In this document: positions 33,867 through 35,856 of the stretch, piece by piece
Numbering within the stretch: position 1 is the stretch's first letter
How the letters are laid out: each line of letters opens with the position of its first letter
Source of the DNA: Thermoplasmata archaeon
GTDB lineage: Archaea > Thermoplasmatota > Thermoplasmata > Lutacidiplasmatales > UBA184
Assembly (NCBI GenBank): GCA_035622275.1
Contig: DASPVQ010000021.1
Coordinates: forward strand, 1 to 35,856
DNA length: 35,856 nt
Direction: 5' to 3'
The notes under the pieces: generated by a model
The model's input: only the letters and a program-made list of their open reading frames with translations
Told to the model about the DNA's origin: nothing
The model's database searches: none
Translations under genes and position numbers: made by a program

Positions 33867-34665
33867 CCACGGTCCAGCCGAGCCGTCGGCCGCGCTCGGC
33901 CAGGTCCGCGAAGACCACCGGGTCCCACTCGACGCCGATCGCCTGGCGGCCCAGCGCGCTGGCCGCGAGGAGCGTCGTCCCGGTGCCCGCGAACGGGTCG
34001 AGGACGGTCTCCCCGAGAAGCGAGAACATGCGGACGAGGCGCTCCGGTATCGCGAGCGGGAAGGCGGCGCTACGCCGGCCGGTGCCGCCCTGGCGCGCCC
34101 CGCGGACATCGGACCAGATCTGGCTGAACCAGCGGTCCCGCTCCGCGCGAGAGTACCGGCTCGCTTCGCGGGCCGCGTCGTGCGGCGGGAGGCGTCGCAG
34201 CCGGCCCTTGCGGAACAGGAGGACGAACTCGCAGTCGAGCGTCACATAGGCGTTGGGCGGCAGGAAGCCGCTGCCGAGGAACGCGTTCGGCCGGTTCGTC
34301 GGCTTCTTCCAGAGCACGTACGGCAGCGGAACGAAGCCGGCCCGTTCGGCCGCGAGGAGGGTCGCCGCATGGTTCGGCCAGAGCCGGAACTCCCCGCGGC
34401 GCGAGCGGAGGGCGTCGCCGACGTTGATCGAAAGGAGGCCGCCCGGCACGAGGACCCGATGGCACGCGCCCCAGGCCGCCTCGAGCACTCCGAGCATGCC
34501 CGCGTAGTCCACGGCCCCCAGCGCCCGGAACAGCGCGTCCCACTGGGGGATCATCGGATACGGAGGCGAGGTCACCACGAGGTGGACCGAACCGCTCGGG
34601 ATGCCGTCGAGCCGCCGGGCATCGCCGTGGTACAGGGTCACCCGACCGGCGGCGCGCCGAGCCAC
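33802..34665 (-). CDS. Beta-class DNA methyltransferase (N4-cytosine or N6-adenine), orphan
   Basis: 287 aa from a GTG at 34665. The catalytic motif IV T-S-P-P-Y-P (32-37) precedes the AdoMet motif I D-P-F-A-G-T-G-T (223-230); this order defines the beta class, in which TSPPY is common for N4-cytosine enzymes. VLVPGGLLSINVGDAL, VLWKKPTNRP and GVEWDP are other shared blocks. No restriction endonuclease or specificity subunit is nearby, so it looks like a solitary methyltransferase, or a tRNA-like methylase of the same superfamily (less likely with TSPPY). The adjacent DNA-transfer-like operon makes a role in marking self DNA thinkable. Confidence 0.88.
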   Translation of the reverse strand: MARRAAGRVTLYHGDARRLDGIPSGSVHLVVTSPPYPMIPQWDALFRALGAVDYAGMLGVLEAAWGACHRVLVPGGLLSINVGDALRSRRGEFRLWPNHAATLLAAERAGFVPLPYVLWKKPTNRPNAFLGSGFLPPNAYVTLDCEFVLLFRKGRLRRLPPHDAAREASRYSRAERDRWFSQIWSDVRGARQGGTGRRSAAFPLAIPERLVRMFSLLGETVLDPFAGTGTTLLAASALGRQAIGVEWDPVVFADLAERGRRLGWTVASPSVAAVGERGARAPLLRRS

Positions 34666-34686
34666 GGCGGGGCACCGGGATGACCG

Positions 34687-34692
34687 TTAATA
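34687..34692. promoter_or_regulatory. Shared bidirectional TATA-like box
   Basis: TTAATA (TATTAA on the other strand) lies in the 49-bp gap between two divergent genes. Its centre is 25.5 nt from the hps ATG (34715) and 24.5 nt from the methyltransferase GTG (34665), so one box fits leaderless transcription in both directions. No second A/T-rich site exists in the gap. Confidence 0.6.
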
Positions 34693-34714
34693 CGCCCCGC
34701 CTCCTCGGAACGCC

Positions 34715-35856
34715 ATGCGGCTCGAGCGGCCGGTACTCCAGGTCGCGCTCGACTTCGAGAACCTGTCGCGCGCCCTCGTCGCCGCGAAGGAGGCGGTGGA
34801 GGGCGGCGCCGACTGGGTCGAGGCGGGCACGCCACTGATCAAGAGCGAGGGGCTCGACGCGGTGCGGGAGCTCAAGAAGGCGTTCCCCGACCGCCGCATC
34901 GTCGCCGACATGAAGGTGATGGACACGGGCGCCTTCGAGGTCGAGATCGCGGCCAAGGCCGGCGCGGACCTCGTCACGATCCTCGGCGCCGCGGACGACG
35001 ACACGATCGCCGATGGCGTGCGGGGTGGCGAGCTCTACGGCGCCGAGATCGTCGTCGACCTGCTCGGCGTCGCCGACCCGATCGCCCGCGCCCGTCGCGC
35101 GGCCGAGCTGGGCGCCGCCGCCGTCTGCTGGCACGTCGGCATCGACATGCAGATGCAGGCGAAGACCCCCTTCGCGGTCCTCGCCGAGCTCGCCAACGCC
35201 TCCCCGATCCCGGTCGCGGTCGCGGGGGGCCTCAACTCCGAGACGGTCGCCGAGGCGACGCGGGCGGGCGCCCAGATCCTGATCGTCGGCGGCGCGATCA
35301 CCAAGAGCGCACACATCGTCGAGGCGACGCAGCGCCTCCGCCGCGCGATCGACTCCCGGACCGCCGAGGCCACCGAGCTGTTCCGCCGCTACGGCGGCGC
35401 CGAGATCCGTGCCGCGTTCCTCAAGGTCTCGAGCCCCAACGTGACCGACGCGCTGCAGCGGCAGGGCGCGATGCACGGGATCCTAGCGCACCTGAGGGAC
35501 CCCTCCGTCCGCATGGCGGGTCCCGCGGTCACGGTCGTGACGCGGGACGGGGACTGGGCGAAGCCGGTCGAGGCGATCGACCGCGCCGGCGCCGGCGATG
35601 TGATCGTGGTCGACGCCGGGGGAGGCACGACAGCGATCTGGGGCGAGCTCGCCAGCTGGAGCGCCCACGGCCGGGGCGTCGCGGGGGTGGTCATCGACGG
35701 CGCGGCGCGCGATGTCGACGCGATCCTCGACCTCGGGTTCCCGCTGTTCAGCCGCCACGTCAGCCCGAACGCCGGCGAGCCGAAAGGCCACGGCGAGATC
35801 GGCGTCGAGGTGGTGGTCGGCGGCCAGCGGGTGCGTCCCGGTGACTGGGTCGTCGG
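34715..35856 (+). CDS. hps: Hexulose-6-phosphate synthase / RraA-like fusion, truncated by right edge
   Basis: About 380 residues visible; the stop lies outside the window. Residues 1-210 form the orotidine-decarboxylase-like HPS barrel: LQVALDF, D-M-K-V-M-D (65-70), AVAGGL and LIVGGAI. In archaea it makes or breaks hexulose-6-phosphate, linking fructose-6-phosphate to ribulose-5-phosphate for pentose supply. From about residue 220 an RraA-like domain follows (AAFLKVSSPNVTDALQ, GVVIDGAARDVDAIL near 326-336, with G-x-x-R-D), related to aldolases and decarboxylases of that fold. This fusion is widespread in archaea. Leaderless ATG 25 nt after the shared TATA-like box. Confidence 0.95.
   Translation, partial: MRLERPVLQVALDFENLSRALVAAKEAVEGGADWVEAGTPLIKSEGLDAVRELKKAFPDRRIVADMKVMDTGAFEVEIAAKAGADLVTILGAADDDTIADGVRGGELYGAEIVVDLLGVADPIARARRAAELGAAAVCWHVGIDMQMQAKTPFAVLAELANASPIPVAVAGGLNSETVAEATRAGAQILIVGGAITKSAHIVEATQRLRRAIDSRTAEATELFRRYGGAEIRAAFLKVSSPNVTDALQRQGAMHGILAHLRDPSVRMAGPAVTVVTRDGDWAKPVEAIDRAGAGDVIVVDAGGGTTAIWGELASWSAHGRGVAGVVIDGAARDVDAILDLGFPLFSRHVSPNAGEPKGHGEIGVEVVVGGQRVRPGDWVV

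Overview
The window is very GC-rich, gene-dense chromosomal DNA, almost certainly from an archaeon. Evidence: a fibrillarin-like rRNA 2'-O-methyltransferase gene, a hexulose-6-phosphate synthase fused to an RraA-like domain, secreted PKD/kelch-type surface proteins with a C-terminal membrane anchor, and A/T-rich TATA-like boxes about 25 nt upstream of start codons (leaderless genes). A Thermoplasmatota-type lineage is my best guess, from general likeness only. No rRNA, tRNA, insertion sequence, integrase or CRISPR array was seen.

Layout. 1-817: a minus-strand unit runs off the left edge (a small ORF plus a membrane protein with a suspicious C-run), followed by a gene-poor stretch. 818-1794: minus-strand PaaI-like thioesterase and a small unknown protein. 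2017-4827: two tandem penicillin-binding-protein-like serine hydrolases. 4950-7625: a large secreted kelch/Ig-like surface protein. 7638-11946: five tightly overlapping minus-strand genes built around a MoxR ATPase and a DUF58 protein. 12097-20040: an eight-gene heme operon (hemA, C, D, B, chdC, L, E, H) in which almost every junction is a stop/start overlap. It encodes glutamyl-tRNA to uroporphyrinogen III, then coproporphyrinogen III, plus ferrochelatase and coproheme decarboxylase. No coproporphyrinogen oxidase is visible. 20133-22209: PPK2 polyphosphate kinase and an MFS transporter. 22206-26754: SDR protein lacking the usual catalytic Ser, OsmC, DUF885 peptidase-like protein, a zinc-ribbon protein, RidA and fibrillarin.

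26812-33866 is the most interesting part: a seven-gene operon resembling a stripped-down type IV secretion / DNA-import machine (VirB2-like pilin, VirB6/TrbL/CedA-like polytopic protein, PrgI/VirB3-like protein, small polytopic protein, VirB4-type ATPase). It is headed by an extracellular PKD-repeat protein that carries a winged-helix domain on its cytoplasmic tail, and it ends with a His-rich unknown protein. No relaxase, VirD4 coupling ATPase or integrase is present, so I infer a chromosomal, Ced-like or otherwise domesticated machine rather than an ordinary conjugative element.

33802-35856: an orphan DNA methyltransferase (minus strand) and the hps-rraA fusion (plus strand, cut by the right edge) diverge from a single TATA-like box placed about 25 nt from both start codons. 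Across the window, promoters fall into two geometries: leaderless (TATA-like box about 25 nt from the start codon) and short-leader (about 42-44 nt, usually with a purine-rich Shine-Dalgarno-like element). This helped to choose several starts.
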